A stretch of 64,000 nt of DNA from Gnomoniopsis sp. IMI 355080 (taxonomy: Eukaryota; Ascomycota; Sordariomycetes; Diaporthales; Gnomoniaceae). Position 1 is the stretch's first letter; the number at the start of each line of letters is the position of its first letter. Shown piece by piece: positions 48,527 through 58,566 of the stretch. The position numbers and the translations under genes were made by a program. Below the pieces are notes generated by a model. That model was not told the origin of the DNA. It saw only the letters and a list, made by a program, of their open reading frames with translations, and did no database searches. Where the stretch lies: positions 53,917-117,916 of the forward strand of contig JAPEVC010000114.1 of NCBI GenBank assembly GCA_027946555.1. Direction: 5' to 3'.

Positions 48527-50944
48527 TTACCCTGGGCTCCTGTCTGCGTCTTTCACAACGTCCTCTTCCTCGCTTTCAACCTCCTCAGACAGCCCAGGTT
48601 CAGACAGAACGGACGCTACGACATCCGCACCAAACACCTCAGCAACACTGCTCCTCCCTCCAAACTGCCTATAATACCCAGCCAAGGCAGGCAATCCCCA
48701 ATATTCAAATACCGTGTGGCCCAGGCCCCGGCCCCTAGCCAACGATTTCCAAGCCAGCGCGATATCATGCAGCACAGGCCAGAGTGTATAATCTGCAAGA
48801 CTAGGTTCAAGACCATCGCACCCCTCCGCCTCGGCAGCCCATTTCTCGAGCTCCGCGAGATGCGTTTTCAGCCTGGGGAACACTAGCCTTGAATTTGGCG
48901 CAGAAGCCCACAGACTCTTCCACCGCTGCTCCAGCGCAAGCGCCGCATAGAAACGACTGTACACGTCGGCAACCTCCAGATCACTTCCTTTCTTGCGTGG
49001 GTGCTTTGCATCTAGGAACAACAGAATCGCGACATCCCCCACGACGGTCGTGCGATCGGCATCGTCCATCACAAATCGCACAGGGAGCACCTCCCCTACT
49101 GCCACGCCTCTAACACCTCGGTCCAAGCTCTGCTGCCTTGCATCGATGCCGATATCCCCGCGGGCGTACTTGACACCGCACTCAGCGAGCATGATACGCA
49201 CCCTCCCATCAACTATTACGTCTCCGCAGCCGAAATACCGAGGTGCGGCTTTCATATGCAATACGTCGAATCCGCACCCGTAGTTCGCCTCCCAGTCGAA
49301 GTCGGGCGAGTTATTCTCGCGACCAAAAGCACGAAGCATCGCCACAGCCTCGGGGGTCTGGCCGTTAATCACGGTGCGCGCGTGCTCACGCATCTTGGAG
49401 ACGGCGCCTTGGCCCCATATCAAGGGCTCGGAGGAGGACGAGGGCGATGGCGAAGGCGAGGGCGAAAGAAAGGTGACAATATAGCGGAATGTCAGGGATA
49501 TGCGTGTGCCATTCCATGCGAGCTCTGCAGCGGTCTTTTCGGACTGCGGGCGCTTGTCGGGTTTGATCCCGTGCAGCCACTTCTCGTTCGTCACCAGGCC
49601 CATTTTGATGAGGCTGTTGTGAGGCATTGGGCATCGCGCCGTTCGCCGCCCGACCGGCTGAAGGTCCTTGAGGATGTCTACGGGCTTCGTGGCGGCTCTG
49701 TCAATCGCCTCAAGTCGCGTCGACGAGTCCGAGGAGTGGCCCGCGTCCAACAAACTGTTCTTCTTGTCCCCTCGTTTTGTGCGGAACACCATGGTTCTCA
49801 TCGCACCGATACTGACATTAGCGATGTACGACCAGCGGAAAATGTCGAGTGTCTTGTCGCTATGCTCGCTGATATAGTCGCTGCTGTTGCGATAGCACTG
49901 GATGAGGACGTGGTTCACGGGGTGGCCAAGCTGTCTCTCTACGTGCCCGCGAATCAGCTGCACGGCAGGTGTGAAAGCCTCGAGCGGCGGGGACTCGTCC
50001 GAAGGGTGACGGTAGACAGGCTGTGTACCGTCGGGGTCGATGGTGCCTTGCACGGCTACGAAGCGTGGAACTTCGCTGCCTTGATGCCTCATCGTCTTAA
50101 AGTGGACTTCTTCGCATAGCCGCTCGAAGAGCCCGTCGATGATGCCGGGTGGAAGAAATTCTTGCATAAGAGTCGTATCGCCTTCACATAGCGACGCACT
50201 CACTGGGGACTTCTTGGGTGCACTGCTGCGAGCCATGTCTTCTTCGGTTGAATTTGTTTCCACTGCAGCCAAGTTCTGCTGTGGGCTTGAAGACTTGAGG
50301 TGTTGATCCGCGGAGTTCGCGGTGGCTGGGGATATCTTCCCTAGCTCTGGCTCCTCTGTCCTGGCCTTCCCATCTCGAATTTCCTTCAAGATATGCTCTG
50401 GCGTCGGCGCTCGCAAAGATAACTCGGAAATGATGAAGTCGGCAGCCTTGGCTGAGTACGTCCTTGTACTACATGACATGGGGGCTGACCGTGGGGGCGC
50501 TTCCGTCTCTTTCACAGCTCGTCTGGATTGGGAGGAGACTGCGCCGCTCGAAGGTCTGGCCGATCCATTTGCAACTTCCAATGCTTCCAAGGTAGGCTCT
50601 GTGGCCGCGTCGATCTCGGATTTCTCATTTTCCCGCCCTGGTGTTGTTGTCTTTTCGTCTTGCCCGCGCGCACTCACAGCCTTGGCATCAGTTGCGCTGT
50701 TTACAGATGGTGACTCGTCACATATTGCTGTCGTATCACAACTAATCGGCTGAGTCGATGCATGGGAGCTGCTGTGAGCGCTGTTTCCGTGCTTACTTTC
50801 AATGGCATTGCCGTTTGAAGGCCCCGAACGTTGGTTGTCAAGCAGGAGACTTGCTGCGGCTGGCCAGTCACTATCACCGGATCCTGTAGCACCGTCGTCC
50901 TCAGCCTCTCCGTTCCCTTTGGCCAAGGGCTTACTAGTTAGCAT
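48527..50944 (-). CDS. AlkB-like 2-oxoglutarate/Fe(II) dioxygenase fused to a GST-like domain
   Basis: A single exon of 805 residues from the ATG at 50944; the frame farther up has only GTG. Residues 1-230 are low-complexity and probably disordered. Residues about 255-495 form the AlkB-like dioxygenase. The iron ligands fit the HSD of YISEHSDKTLDIF (near 360) and the His of NEKWLHGI (near 457). The 2-oxoglutarate arginine fits GTRISLTFR (near 486). A Ser/Pro hinge follows. Residues about 570-790 read as a glutathione-S-transferase fold, with a thioredoxin-like part (RVRIMLAECGVKYARGDI, then ILLFLDAKHP) and an all-helical part. AlkB proteins remove alkyl groups from DNA or RNA bases. What the GST part does is unknown. 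Confidence 0.85.
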   Translation of the reverse strand: MLTSKPLAKGNGEAEDDGATGSGDSDWPAAASLLLDNQRSGPSNGNAIESKHGNSAHSSSHASTQPISCDTTAICDESPSVNSATDAKAVSARGQDEKTTTPGRENEKSEIDAATEPTLEALEVANGSARPSSGAVSSQSRRAVKETEAPPRSAPMSCSTRTYSAKAADFIISELSLRAPTPEHILKEIRDGKARTEEPELGKISPATANSADQHLKSSSPQQNLAAVETNSTEEDMARSSAPKKSPVSASLCEGDTTLMQEFLPPGIIDGLFERLCEEVHFKTMRHQGSEVPRFVAVQGTIDPDGTQPVYRHPSDESPPLEAFTPAVQLIRGHVERQLGHPVNHVLIQCYRNSSDYISEHSDKTLDIFRWSYIANVSIGAMRTMVFRTKRGDKKNSLLDAGHSSDSSTRLEAIDRAATKPVDILKDLQPVGRRTARCPMPHNSLIKMGLVTNEKWLHGIKPDKRPQSEKTAAELAWNGTRISLTFRYIVTFLSPSPSPSPSSSSEPLIWGQGAVSKMREHARTVINGQTPEAVAMLRAFGRENNSPDFDWEANYGCGFDVLHMKAAPRYFGCGDVIVDGRVRIMLAECGVKYARGDIGIDARQQSLDRGVRGVAVGEVLPVRFVMDDADRTTVVGDVAILLFLDAKHPRKKGSDLEVADVYSRFYAALALEQRWKSLWASAPNSRLVFPRLKTHLAELEKWAAEAEGCDGLEPSLADYTLWPVLHDIALAWKSLARGRGLGHTVFEYWGLPALAGYYRQFGGRSSVAEVFGADVVASVLSEPGLSEEVESEEEDVVKDADRSPG

Positions 50945-51419
50945 TGCAGTCACTGCTGCTAGCGCTGCTATTTAGAATTGCTGGTACCGTTATTGGGTGA
51001 GTTCTAATATCGAGAGCATCTGTGGTGACATGATGTGGATGGTGTGCGAGACGCAGAACTATAAGAGGAACGCGCTGGACGGCCGATCAACTAGTCCGAA
51101 AATAGGCCACTGGAGTGCGGGTTCGGGTAAGATAGGTGTCTTCCAATCGTCCAGTCGTGAACACAGCTCAATTCGCGCATTTATTGAATAAATATGCAAC
51201 AAAGAACAAGCAAGGGAGAATGGGAAGATCCGTCTCCTATGTTCTGCTTTGGACTGACAGGGATAGCACGAGGGAGTTGCATGCAACGCCATCCTGGAAT
51301 CGGAAAGCCAAGGGGCGGGGGTTCAATGTTTCTTAACTGGATATCACCAGTGTCAAAATTATATTGGTGCGTTTGTGCAAGCTACGGATCTGCTCCATTT
51401 CATCGGCTTCCTGACCGCA
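50945..51419. other. Intergenic region upstream of the AlkB-GST gene
   Basis: 475 bp between tandem minus-strand genes. Promoter of the AlkB-GST gene and 3' region of the isochorismatase-like gene. No gene seen. Confidence 0.55.
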
Positions 51420-52649
51420 TTATGCTCCCGCACTCGCTGACTGTGAAGACTTGGCTCTCCCGGAATGCCTGCCCTCGACATCGACATCCCACGCATCAAC
51501 GTGCTCCCAGGTCTGGGGTGAGTCGTCTTCCCGCTCCAACACCGCGGTGACTTTACCGCCACGTATCGTTGTTGTTGCTGCATGGACAGGCTCTGACAAT
51601 TCGATATTTAGCTTCAGCTTCTCCAGAGACAAGATTAGGTCGGCTGATGGATGTGATTGCGGTGGCGACGAAACGGGAACAGCTTTATCTTCCGCTCCTT
51701 TCTTTTTCCTATCCGTCGACCTTTTTCCTCTTGTTCCTGTTGCCGCTATGTTTTCACTGCCATCTGGAGCGGGAATGTGTGTAGAAGAGGCAGGTTTAAG
51801 ACGTACGGGTATGCCTTTGTCTCTGCCTCCTGCCATTGCCGCCGCTATTAGCTCTGGTCGTATTTGTGGTGGCCCAGGCGGGTCTGGGCGCCTGTTGGCG
51901 GGTGTTGTTGACGGCGGGCTTTTTGGTGTGAGCGTTGGTATGATATCCTCGGCATTCGCAAACTCGCAGCCCGTCTGATCCATCAATCTCCTCGCAGCGT
52001 TCATATGCCTCATCTCGCTCCGATAGCCACAGCAGTCCTCCACAATCGTGATATCGAGGCCATGCGAGCTCGCCGCCAGTGCCGTGGCGTATACGCTGAC
52101 ATTCGAAAGCGAGCCGCATATGAGCAACTCCGTGGCAAACTGCCTCCTCAACAAATTTAGTAATTGGCCTGATTGAAAAGCTGAGTAATGGCTCTTGATC
52201 ATAGCATAATCCTTGGGTCCTTTTGCCGCTGCGATTGCAGGTAGAAAGTCGGCGCCTGGTGTCCCTTTACGTACACATCCCGGCTTTGACTGTCCCTCGA
52301 CAACACTCAGAAATGCCTCCAAATCATCGTCCACGGCCTTGGGAGGCGGTCTTCTAGTTGCCAAAGACCCGGGTCTCGTTGGCATCTGCGGCGTCTCGGC
52401 GGCCATGATCTGCTGCTCACCGGCGGGACGGGAGGCGTCGAATTGACTGCGCACCCATATGACTTCGCCATAGCCCGAAGCACGGACGGCTTCGGCGAGC
52501 TTCACTATGCGGTCGACCATGCCATCGGGCTGTGTGACTGTCAGGGCTCCATCGGCGGCTAAGAAATCATTTTGGAGGTCGAGAGCGATGAGGGCCTTGC
52601 GGGTTGGTACATCCGGGAAATCGGCGGGGTCGATGGGGAGAAGAGACAT
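51420..52649 (-). CDS. Isochorismatase-fold protein with a long C-terminal extension
   Basis: A single exon of 409 residues from the ATG at 52649; the frame above it begins with GTG. Residues 15-230 carry the cysteine-hydrolase/isochorismatase fold: Asp24 in LIALDLQNDF, Lys152 in YAMIKSHYSAF, and the nucleophile loop CGSLSNVSVYATALAA. The usual nucleophilic cysteine is replaced by Ser185. Nicotinamidases and N-carbamoyl hydrolases of this fold need that cysteine, while true isochorismatases do not, so the chemistry here is open. Residues 240-409 are a Pro/Ser/Lys-rich tail without recognised domain. No signal peptide. It is tandem with the AlkB-GST gene on the same strand. Confidence 0.85.
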   Translation of the reverse strand: MSLLPIDPADFPDVPTRKALIALDLQNDFLAADGALTVTQPDGMVDRIVKLAEAVRASGYGEVIWVRSQFDASRPAGEQQIMAAETPQMPTRPGSLATRRPPPKAVDDDLEAFLSVVEGQSKPGCVRKGTPGADFLPAIAAAKGPKDYAMIKSHYSAFQSGQLLNLLRRQFATELLICGSLSNVSVYATALAASSHGLDITIVEDCCGYRSEMRHMNAARRLMDQTGCEFANAEDIIPTLTPKSPPSTTPANRRPDPPGPPQIRPELIAAAMAGGRDKGIPVRLKPASSTHIPAPDGSENIAATGTRGKRSTDRKKKGAEDKAVPVSSPPQSHPSADLILSLEKLKLNIELSEPVHAATTTIRGGKVTAVLEREDDSPQTWEHVDAWDVDVEGRHSGRAKSSQSASAGA

Positions 52650-55420
52650 GACTAACGCCACGGACGTTGAGACTAGCTAATACTAAGGACGCTCGCTATG
52701 TGGGTCGCTGCATTTGTAGTGCTAGTGCTCTCGACGTGAGTATGGGCGTGGATGAGCCCGGGATCAGGAATGAAAGCAGGAGAAGGCGATATCAGGTCGT
52801 TCTAAGAGAGGTGTGTTGGTTAGTATACAAACACCTTGTGGTGCTACTTGATTTTACCCGGTACCGCCTGTGTGTAATATTGTGCTTCGTTAGGGAGAGT
52901 CTCCATCATACAATACGTACTTAAGAGTACTCCTGTCTGCCCGCGACGTGCTCGGTGTGACGTGGTGCGATGTCACTGAAAATGAGCAGTGCCACAGGAA
53001 GCGGTCATTCCGATGGGAGAAGATACGATCTTGGAATCAACAGGCCCAGGGAGACCTGCATTCCCGCAATTAGTCGTTCGATGACGCTCGTGAAGTTGTG
53101 CGAGGCTGATGGGAGGTGCAACGACAGAATGGGCAATCAGCTGGTTCAGGTCGATAACTGGCGCAGGAAGATGTGCTACGAGTAGAACAAAGTGTTGAAG
53201 GGCCCTAGAAAAGAATCTTATGTAACTAGGGGGCGTGCGGTGTCTTTTATTTCAAGGCGATGGAAGCTCCTGACAGAGAAATCTGGAAAGCAAAGCGCTG
53301 GGAACGCCTAGATGATTGGAACTCGAAAAGAAGGCTTTACAGGAGACTCGAGAATAAGGCACATGGGACAGAGGTGAGATAATTTGGTAAGATATGTTGT
53401 TGGATGTGTGTACGGTGGCAGGTGGGTGGGTGTACGAGACTTTCCTACCTCTCCTATGTGGGTTAGTAGGTATATGTACTCGGAGTACGAGTTATTTGGA
53501 ATCCTTGCCGTCAATCGCTGCAGATGCAGGGATTCTTTTGTCATATACCCTTGTACTGGCATTCCGCTAAATGGCAACAAATGTTCGATCCGACCTCACC
53601 ACACCACTCAACATCAGAATGGAGAAATCATCACATACCAGGTACTATGCACTCTATTGCGGCTCGCCTAGACTGCCAGTGTTACATTGACATATCGGCA
53701 TCTAGAATATGCGAATGAGCCGTTCTTCCATTGCGGCTTGCCCAGCCTGCCAGTGTTACACGATATATCCGCAAGCCAGGAGGATGGTTGCAATTAGGCA
53801 GAATACAAGTAGATGCCGTTACCTTGAGTCATTCAACCGACGGGTGCTGATCGGTGCCAGATCATAGATTCGATACCAACCTTATTCGGACCTCAACATC
53901 ATCGACTTCAGCATACAGAAGTCGCTACTTACGAGGCAAACGATCAGAACTCTAGAGCCTCTGGTGCCCAGGTGGACTCAGTACGAGGACAGTCACGGGC
54001 AAGAAGCAAAATGCACGCACAAGCTTTGGTTCAATTTATTTATCTCAACGTTTTGTCCTTACGACACACAAGTCTGCAGCATGGCTCTAGTTTCTTTTTC
54101 TCCGTGCAAGGGCAAAGCCAAAGGACTCTGCATTGCATGAGCAGCGAAGCAATTTTTTGCATAAGCGCCGTATGGCACGAGCCTCAACCAATTAATTGTC
54201 GGGCGTCCATCGAGTCCCCCTCCCCCTCCGTATTTTGTGTAACCGCATTGCAGCACAGCACTCCTATTTTCTCTTTCAACTGACTGACAGACACTTGTCG
54301 AAAAGACTGTCACTTTGATCTGTCTGCAAGATTAGGCTACCTGGAGTTGCAATTGCTGCACTGATTGGGCATGGTTCCTGGTGCAACCTTGGCGAGCCTT
54401 GTCTACGACCTCAAACATCTCGATGGATGAAGTTGACCCCATTGGAACTGGAAAGCAACCAGCAACCATCCGACTTGACCGGCATCACCGGGCCGGATCT
54501 TGACATGATATTATAGACTTCATCTCTTCTCCATTCCCTATGGTTTTGTCGCCTTCATCAGCTACAGTTTGTCTCAATCTTACTGTAACCCCTGACCGTC
54601 AAAGAAATATCCAAGACCGTTCACGCATCACCAGAAAACCGGCTCTAAGTCAAAGTGCCGTATTTCACTGTCGCACGGATGCGTGGATCGAATCCTTGGC
54701 CCATGAAAGTCGTATGACAGTCCCTGAAAAGTGGGATGAGGCACCAACGTCCACAATCCATGCCACGGCCACGTGTCTCACCCACACCATCACTCTTTCC
54801 CCTCGACGCAGTCAGCACAAGTAGCGTCTCGAAATTTAGTGTATTCCCGTCAGCCCTGCACCCACATGGCAGTAATGGGGCCCAAGTGGCGCTTACCCTC
54901 GTTCAGTGATTCGATAGATCCTCGTGTGTGACCATGGTCTATTTGGCTATGCAAGGCGAGATCTCCGAGGAACGTGACTGGGGATGCGACAGCTTTCAGA
55001 ATCCTTCGTCGCGTTGAAGGCGCTGGCACGCATGACGGTTGAGGACAGATGCCCGCAATCTTCAGCCCGTTCGGGTATCGCTCTGCTGTTGTTGCTTGCT
55101 TCTTCTGTTGCTGCACTGTTGAACAGTGGAGTGCATGCAGGAGACTTTGGAGGCACAAGGGAAACGAGAGCCGGAGGAATGGTGGCTTGTGTCATCTGCT
55201 TCCTCGAGAACGGTTTACTCGTTGTTCGATTACAATGGTCGTTTCGCTACTGCGTCGAAGCTATTGTGCGACTGAGTGAGGGACTGACTTGTCACTAAGG
55301 AGGGATGAATATGAGAGTCTTCCATGCTATATTGGGAAGTGATTGAGCCTGCCGTATTCAACTCGGTCTGACAGTGTCACCCACCGCCATAGCCGAGGGT
55401 CAGGAGGCGCCAGACGAGTG
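52650..55420. other. Gene-poor interval
   Basis: No supported gene. It holds the promoter of the isochorismatase-like gene at its left end and a diverged tandem duplication at 53655-53780. A frame at 54984-55298 (104 codons, ATG start, one hydrophobic segment IALLLLLASSVAALL) is open, but its repeat-like CTG/TTG content makes chance likely. Confidence 0.5.
53655..53780 (+). repeat. Two-copy diverged tandem duplication, about 74 bp period
   Basis: The segment beginning ATTGCGGCTCGCC (53656) recurs as ATTGCGGCTTGCC (53730). Both copies continue with CTGCCAGTGTTACA, then diverged AT-rich sequence (CATATCGGCATCTAG against GATATATCCGCAAGCCAG). The copies match over roughly 50 bp with several substitutions and small gaps. 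Confidence 0.6.
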
Positions 55421-55979
55421 TCAAGTGGGCCGATATCTCGGAGCTGAACTTCCGCCTTGCTGGACAGACAGTCTGTGCGAGAAATGAGCCTGGTCGATTT
55501 CCTTCAAAAATTCGGACCAAATCTCTATCAGGTCCTCCAGTCGACTGGACGGACATCCTCGGACTTCGCGTGCTAATGTTGGTTCTAGGTCCTCGCAAGC
55601 GAGATGATAGACATGACGCCGGATTTGAAGACAATTCACTACACCTGAATTTTGAGTGCAGCCGCTTCAAAAAGACTTGATTGGAGTGGCAGCCTAGCTG
55701 TCAACCTCTGTTTCGATGGTTGGGTGGGTGGGTGGCTGATGCTGAAATCGGTCAATGTTGCCCAAACGATGCTGACTGTAAGGCGATAAGCGTCGCATCT
55801 GTCAAGAATCTTCTCAACGGCGCTTGTTTCAAGTGACACCTCGAATACTAAGCTGAAATGTGAAGACTCTAGGTCTGTGTTGCAATGTTTGCTTCGACCC
55901 AATCCTCCACCAGGTCTTCTGCAGCGCAGCAGACGGAGATGACTCTGCAAAAGGCGGTGTTCCAAATCTCGAATTGCAC
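55421..55979 (-). pseudogene. Frameshifted gene relic, unknown family
   Basis: Three protein-like pieces follow one another on the minus strand in different frames. Piece one, 55979-55869, includes EIWNTAFCRVISV and AEDLVEDWVEANIATQT before a stop. Piece two, about 55880-55639, includes HFSLVFEVSLETSAVEKILD. Piece three, 55639-55421, includes RRHVYHLACEDLEPTL and RLEDLIEIWSEFLKEIDQAH. The piece two to three junction fits a two-base GT insertion near 55638. No proper introns join them. Family not recognised. The upstream start may have been lost in the A/T-rich stretch near 55990-56010. Confidence 0.45.
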
Positions 55980-56396
55980 GGTGAGAGTTTTTTTTTGCAC
56001 CCCAAAATACAGGTGCAATATCTTATTTGGTTTATTTTCCCATTATTTTGCCCCTTTTGCATTTCCTTTTCCTAGGGGACGATGCATAATACCTGTCCTT
56101 TACAGACCGAGAGTCTGGTTCCACATAGATTCGAGATCTACTTGTCCACATTTGTTATCAAATTGCATGTTATTAAAAAGTGGTTACTCAGGTTGAAGAG
56201 CGAAGAAAAGTCCATTGTCGTGCAGGTTTTCGGTGTTACCACATAGTGACGAAGCTAGAGATAATATGACATACCTCAACTACCTCAAGCGTTGACGTCA
56301 CGATGTAGTGAGTCGTCTGTTGTTATGGATGAAATAGCAAACCAAGTCTCCAAGGTCCCAAAAAACTTCGTCAATCGTAGATGGTATTGAAACCTC
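55980..56396. other. Intergenic region, promoter of the SDR gene
   Basis: AT-rich with a T9 run near 55988-55996. No coding signal. Likely promoter and leader of the next gene. Confidence 0.5.
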
Positions 56397-57287
56397 ATGT
56401 CTCTTTTTCGTCCTATTCGCACCATATTCACCAGCTCCAGAATGAAGATCGCAATCACCGGCGCCCGCGGCTCTGTTGGCAGGGAAGTTGTCAAGCTCTG
56501 CGCAAAGGAAGGCCACTCAACCATCCAAATCAACCGGTCTGAGCAAGAATATGATGGCACACCTAACTCGGAGATGCGCACCGCCGACGCAGCCACCGAC
56601 TACGACGCGACTGTCAAAGCCCTGAAAGACTGTGATGCGCTCATTCATCTTGCCGCCGTCCCCAACCCCCTCGGCAAGTCTGACTGGGAAGTCCACCAAA
56701 ACAACGTCTGCTCTGCCTTTAACGGTCTTCGCGCTGCCGCCGAGGTGGGCATCAAGCGCATATGCTATGCGTCGTCGGTGAACGCCATTGGGCTCGCATA
56801 CAGCCAGCAGAAATTACACTTGCCCTATTTCCCTATCGATGAGGATTACCCCTGCCGCCCATCGGATAGCTACGCGCTCGCCAAGCTTGAGGCTGAGACC
56901 GCGGCGAAGGCCTTTCCTCATTGGTTCCCTGGCACCAAGATTGCTTGTCTGCGTATCCATGAAGTGGAGAAGAAGGAGGAGGTGCTGAAGGAGCACAAAG
57001 AAAACTGGGACGAGGCGGGCGTAAAGCAGCTGTGGGGATGGGTGAATCCAGAGGCCACGGCGAGAGCATGTCTGCTGGGTGTGACGAATGCGGACCGTTG
57101 GGAGGGTTGTGAGATCTTTAACATCATTGCACCGGACACGACGCTTGATGATACACCAAGTGAGAAGTTGGCAAAGAAGTATTACCCGGAGACGGAGCTG
57201 AGGGGCGATTGGAGCACAAATCGGGCATTCTGGAGCGCGGAGAAGGCGCAAAAAGTCTTGGGGTGGACGCATCACGAGAAGGAGTAG
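56397..57287 (+). CDS. Extended SDR: NAD(P)-dependent epimerase/dehydratase
   Basis: A single exon of 296 residues. The ATG at 56397 gives a 15-residue basic leader (MSLFRPIRTIFTSSR). A second ATG at 56442 starts directly at the fold (MKIAITGARGSVGRE), and either could be used; the leader might be a weak mitochondrial signal. The Rossmann motif GARGSVG is at residues 22-28. The active-site Ser is 126 or 127 in YASSVNAIG, and the Tyr159-x3-Lys163 pair is in SDSYALAKLEAE. The length and the SVNAIG motif resemble uronate dehydrogenase-like and nucleotide-sugar epimerase-like enzymes. Substrate unknown. It stands alone in a gene-poor region. Confidence 0.88.
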   Translation: MSLFRPIRTIFTSSRMKIAITGARGSVGREVVKLCAKEGHSTIQINRSEQEYDGTPNSEMRTADAATDYDATVKALKDCDALIHLAAVPNPLGKSDWEVHQNNVCSAFNGLRAAAEVGIKRICYASSVNAIGLAYSQQKLHLPYFPIDEDYPCRPSDSYALAKLEAETAAKAFPHWFPGTKIACLRIHEVEKKEEVLKEHKENWDEAGVKQLWGWVNPEATARACLLGVTNADRWEGCEIFNIIAPDTTLDDTPSEKLAKKYYPETELRGDWSTNRAFWSAEKAQKVLGWTHHEKE

Positions 57288-58566
57288 GTGCCTAGCATAG
57301 GTAAACTAGCATTGATCTCTGTACAAAAGTGAGACAGTATTTCCATTGTTCAAGGGCCCCGGTCTACGCAGACTGCTGTGTACGTTAATTCTGCTGCATA
57401 ACACAGGTAGCCGAGCAGGTGACAGAAACTCCTTTGGTGAAAAACAATTATAGTGGTTTGTCGTAGTCATGTCTCGGTCAGGTCTGGTAACTCCACAAAA
57501 GAAAGTACAGAATTGATCGTTCCAGCCTTTCTACATAAAGTGCTGATAAGTAAGTTGTTGAATACGTGACCGTAATCAATGACTTTGAACTCCCAGCATC
57601 TAAGATCCTTTTTCAATTTTCTGAAATTTGCACTTGAGCAACGACTTTTCAAAGCGGAGTAGACTGAAACGATTTTGCCCAACCCAAATAGCCTTGTAGC
57701 ACTATCTTGCTTTCAAAACATATCTAGGAACTAGTCACGACAGTCATGTCGATTTTGAACATATAGTAGATGACGAGTAATAAGAAAATTGTGTGTGACG
57801 TTATCTTGGGGTGTCTTCTGCACAACTACCCTAGGGTACATCCATCCTCCTCCTGGACAGGGTGTTTCAATCTTCTCTGCGCATCTCTATTGGTTCAGCC
57901 AGGGATTCTTGATTTTACTACCAGTATCATGGACATGGATCATATTAGGTAGCTAGATATCCATGGATGTCTTTCGATCTTGGAAGTTGCGTAGAGTTTG
58001 TAATAGTGCCGCAATGCCCGTCCTACAATTTTGGCAGAGAGTGGCACTATTGGACTTCAAGGGATTGCAACAGCATCTGAGAAAATAATCACTATTACAT
58101 GTCCCCGATCCTCCGAGCCTGGGACCCTATGGCAGTGTGACGCAGAAAGGTCCCTCATGTAACGACCTAGTCTAATTTGTATTGACGACACCTGGGGAGT
58201 GTACATAGAGCCCTCCTAAGGTGATCTCTTTGGCCGATGACAGTATTTACTATGTGCGGCATTTCGGATGTTTACTGGAGTCATGCCCTGCTAGAGGAGA
58301 GGAAATTGTACAGCATGTGTTTGAATATATGTACAGACCAGAGTACATCATGTAATATCTACTACCTGCTAAGGTACACAGGTGTCACGTTGCAGCCTGC
58401 GCAGGAGGGGTTTGCGGGGGTTTGCAGTGCGCCCCTGGACGTCATTGCCTATATCAGCTAGACCACCAGCCGCCCTCGTACGACTATAGCCGCGTCTCCA
58501 AATCTCGCACAAACTTACCTCCATTTTGCTTCTTCCATCTCGCCAACTGTCATCATGACAGATCTG
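57288..58566. other. Gene-poor interval
   Basis: No supported gene. AT-rich with short open frames only. An ATG at 58555 (MTDLTLLRR) may be the original start of the relic that follows, but it is out of frame with it. Confidence 0.5.

Noticed and set aside
49256..50119. 287-codon plus-strand frame inside the AlkB-GST gene
   Set aside because: Antisense shadow; the minus frame has clear domain motifs.
54984..55298. 104-codon frame with ATG and one hydrophobic segment
   Set aside because: The hydrophobic part comes from a CTG/TTG/GCT-rich stretch, the other strand is open too, and there is no further support.
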